A stretch of 64,000 nt of DNA from Peribacillus sp044761985 (GTDB taxonomy: Bacteria > Bacillota > Bacilli > Bacillales > DSM-1321): contig NZ_JBIWDK010000008.1 in assembly GCF_044761985.1 (NCBI RefSeq), positions 159,593 to 223,592 of the forward strand. The letters are read 5' to 3'. Both the position numbers and the translations under genes were made by a program. Under the pieces are notes generated by a model. It was not told the DNA's origin. It ran no database searches and worked only from the letters and a program-made list of their open reading frames with translations. Position 1 is the stretch's first letter, and each line of letters begins with the position of its first letter. This document shows, one piece after another, positions 63,630 to 64,000 of this stretch.

Positions 63630-64000
63630 TTGAGTAAATGTAGTAAATGTGGACATGAAAATTGTCGTTGCAAATCAAAGAAGTGCAAGGATTGTGGGCA
63701 CAAAAAATGCCGGTGCGAAGGAAAATCAAAACAAAGTATCAAACAAAATGTAAAAGTTAGTGTTTCTGCAGGAGTAGGGGCAACAGGAGCCACGGGAGCA
63801 ACAGGAGCAACAGGAGCAACAGGAGCAACAGGAGCAACAGGAGCAACCGGAGCAACGGGAGCAACAGGAGCAACAGGGGCCACGGGAGCAACAGGGGCAA
63901 CCGGGGCAACAGGAGCAACCGGAGCAACAGGAGCAACAGGGGCAACAGGAGCAACAGGAGCAACAGGAGCAACAGGAGCAACAGGAGCAACCGGAGCAAC
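63630..64000 (+). CDS. Collagen-like (Gly-Ala-Thr)n protein with N-terminal cysteine knuckles (3' end outside window)
   Basis: Starts with TTG 63630, with AAAGGAG nine bases upstream. Residues 4-14 and 19-29 repeat the pattern C-x2-C-G-H-x2-C-R-C, so eight cysteines and two histidines could bind two zinc ions. A short Lys/Ser/Val-rich link leads from about residue 50 into an uninterrupted Gly-Ala-Thr collagen-like repeat that runs out of the window. Such repeats form exosporium or spore-surface filaments (BclA-type). The Cys-rich head differs from the usual BclA leader. Confidence 0.85.
   Translation, partial: MSKCSKCGHENCRCKSKKCKDCGHKKCRCEGKSKQSIKQNVKVSVSAGVGATGATGATGATGATGATGATGATGATGATGATGATGATGATGATGATGATGATGATGATGATGATGATGATGA
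63777..64000 (+). repeat. 9-bp tandem repeat encoding Gly-Ala-Thr
   Basis: About 25 in-frame copies of GGAGCAACA with synonymous changes (GCC, ACG, ACC), continuing past the window end. Confidence 0.92.

Noticed and set aside
63524..63883. A leftward open frame coding for Ala-Pro-Val repeats
   Set aside because: It is the antisense of the Gly-Ala-Thr collagen-like repeat, and the plus strand has the ribosome site and Cys-rich head.
55000..64000. Functional link between the prolyl hydroxylase and the collagen-like gene
   Set aside because: The visible collagen repeat is Gly-Ala-Thr with no proline, so it cannot be the substrate as seen.

Overview
This window reads as chromosome of a low-GC, spore-forming Bacillaceae species. 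The evidence is the strong AGGAGG-type ribosome binding sites, frequent TTG and GTG starts, a spore-coat CotH-type kinase, an exosporium-style collagen-like protein, an RsbR-like stressosome protein, and Fur and MhqR operators of Bacillus type. A Peribacillus-like species is my guess, not a demonstrated assignment. No rRNA, tRNA, CRISPR array or intact insertion sequence was seen. Two runs of 99 N (5772-5870 and 6316-6414) mark assembly gaps inside a repeat-rich gene.

1-13.2 kb: the 3' part of urea carboxylase with allophanate hydrolase (ATP-dependent urea use), a thioredoxin-like protein, a lipoprotein with a broken signal-peptide frame, a large SH3-repeat glucosaminidase, a two-component system next to a bacitracin-type ABC exporter, and a small membrane-protein pair. 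A degenerate group II intron 5' end lies at 13.2 kb. 13.7-22.4 kb: a secreted 5'-nucleotidase and a very large secreted double nuclease, which together look like extracellular nucleic-acid scavenging, then a 3D-domain cell-wall protein and a DUF3817 protein.

22.5-31.9 kb: an MFS transporter, an arsenic island (arsR, arsB, arsC, a HesB-like gene, a small ORF, and a flavoprotein with its own copy of the ArsR-type operator), then nosD, nosL, nosY and nosF homologues without nosZ, next to a decayed response-regulator gene. 32-38.5 kb: acetyltransferase, DinB, PH-domain and VOC proteins (one VOC gene frameshifted), an SH3 protein, and a second bacitracin-type ABC transporter.

38.6-40.5 kb: the most unusual locus, a CotH-type kinase fused to a SET (lysine methyltransferase) domain, directly downstream of a small Lys/Ser/Thr-rich protein made of 12 pentapeptide repeats. 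40.6-57.3 kb: a Fur-box-linked heme monooxygenase, an RsbR-like protein, an azoreductase behind an MhqR-like box, a zinc-ribbon protein with two Ltp-type superinfection-immunity repeats, SDR and MFS genes, PadR with a YhgE/Pip-like permease, a prolyl 4-hydroxylase and a serine hydrolase.

57.6-63.4 kb: a compact thiazole/oxazole-modified peptide (TOMM) cluster of the heterocycloanthracin type. It holds a precursor with ten regularly spaced Gly-Cys pairs, a hairpin, a RiPP-recognition/ThiF-like protein, a fused E1-like/YcaO cyclodehydratase, and a SagB-type dehydrogenase. The window ends inside a collagen-like (Gly-Ala-Thr)n gene that starts with TTG and carries two cysteine knuckles at its N-terminus. 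Four intergenic sites (8.35, 22.4, 41.3 and 47.8 kb) each hold a different degenerate tandem repeat with the same period of about 21 bp.
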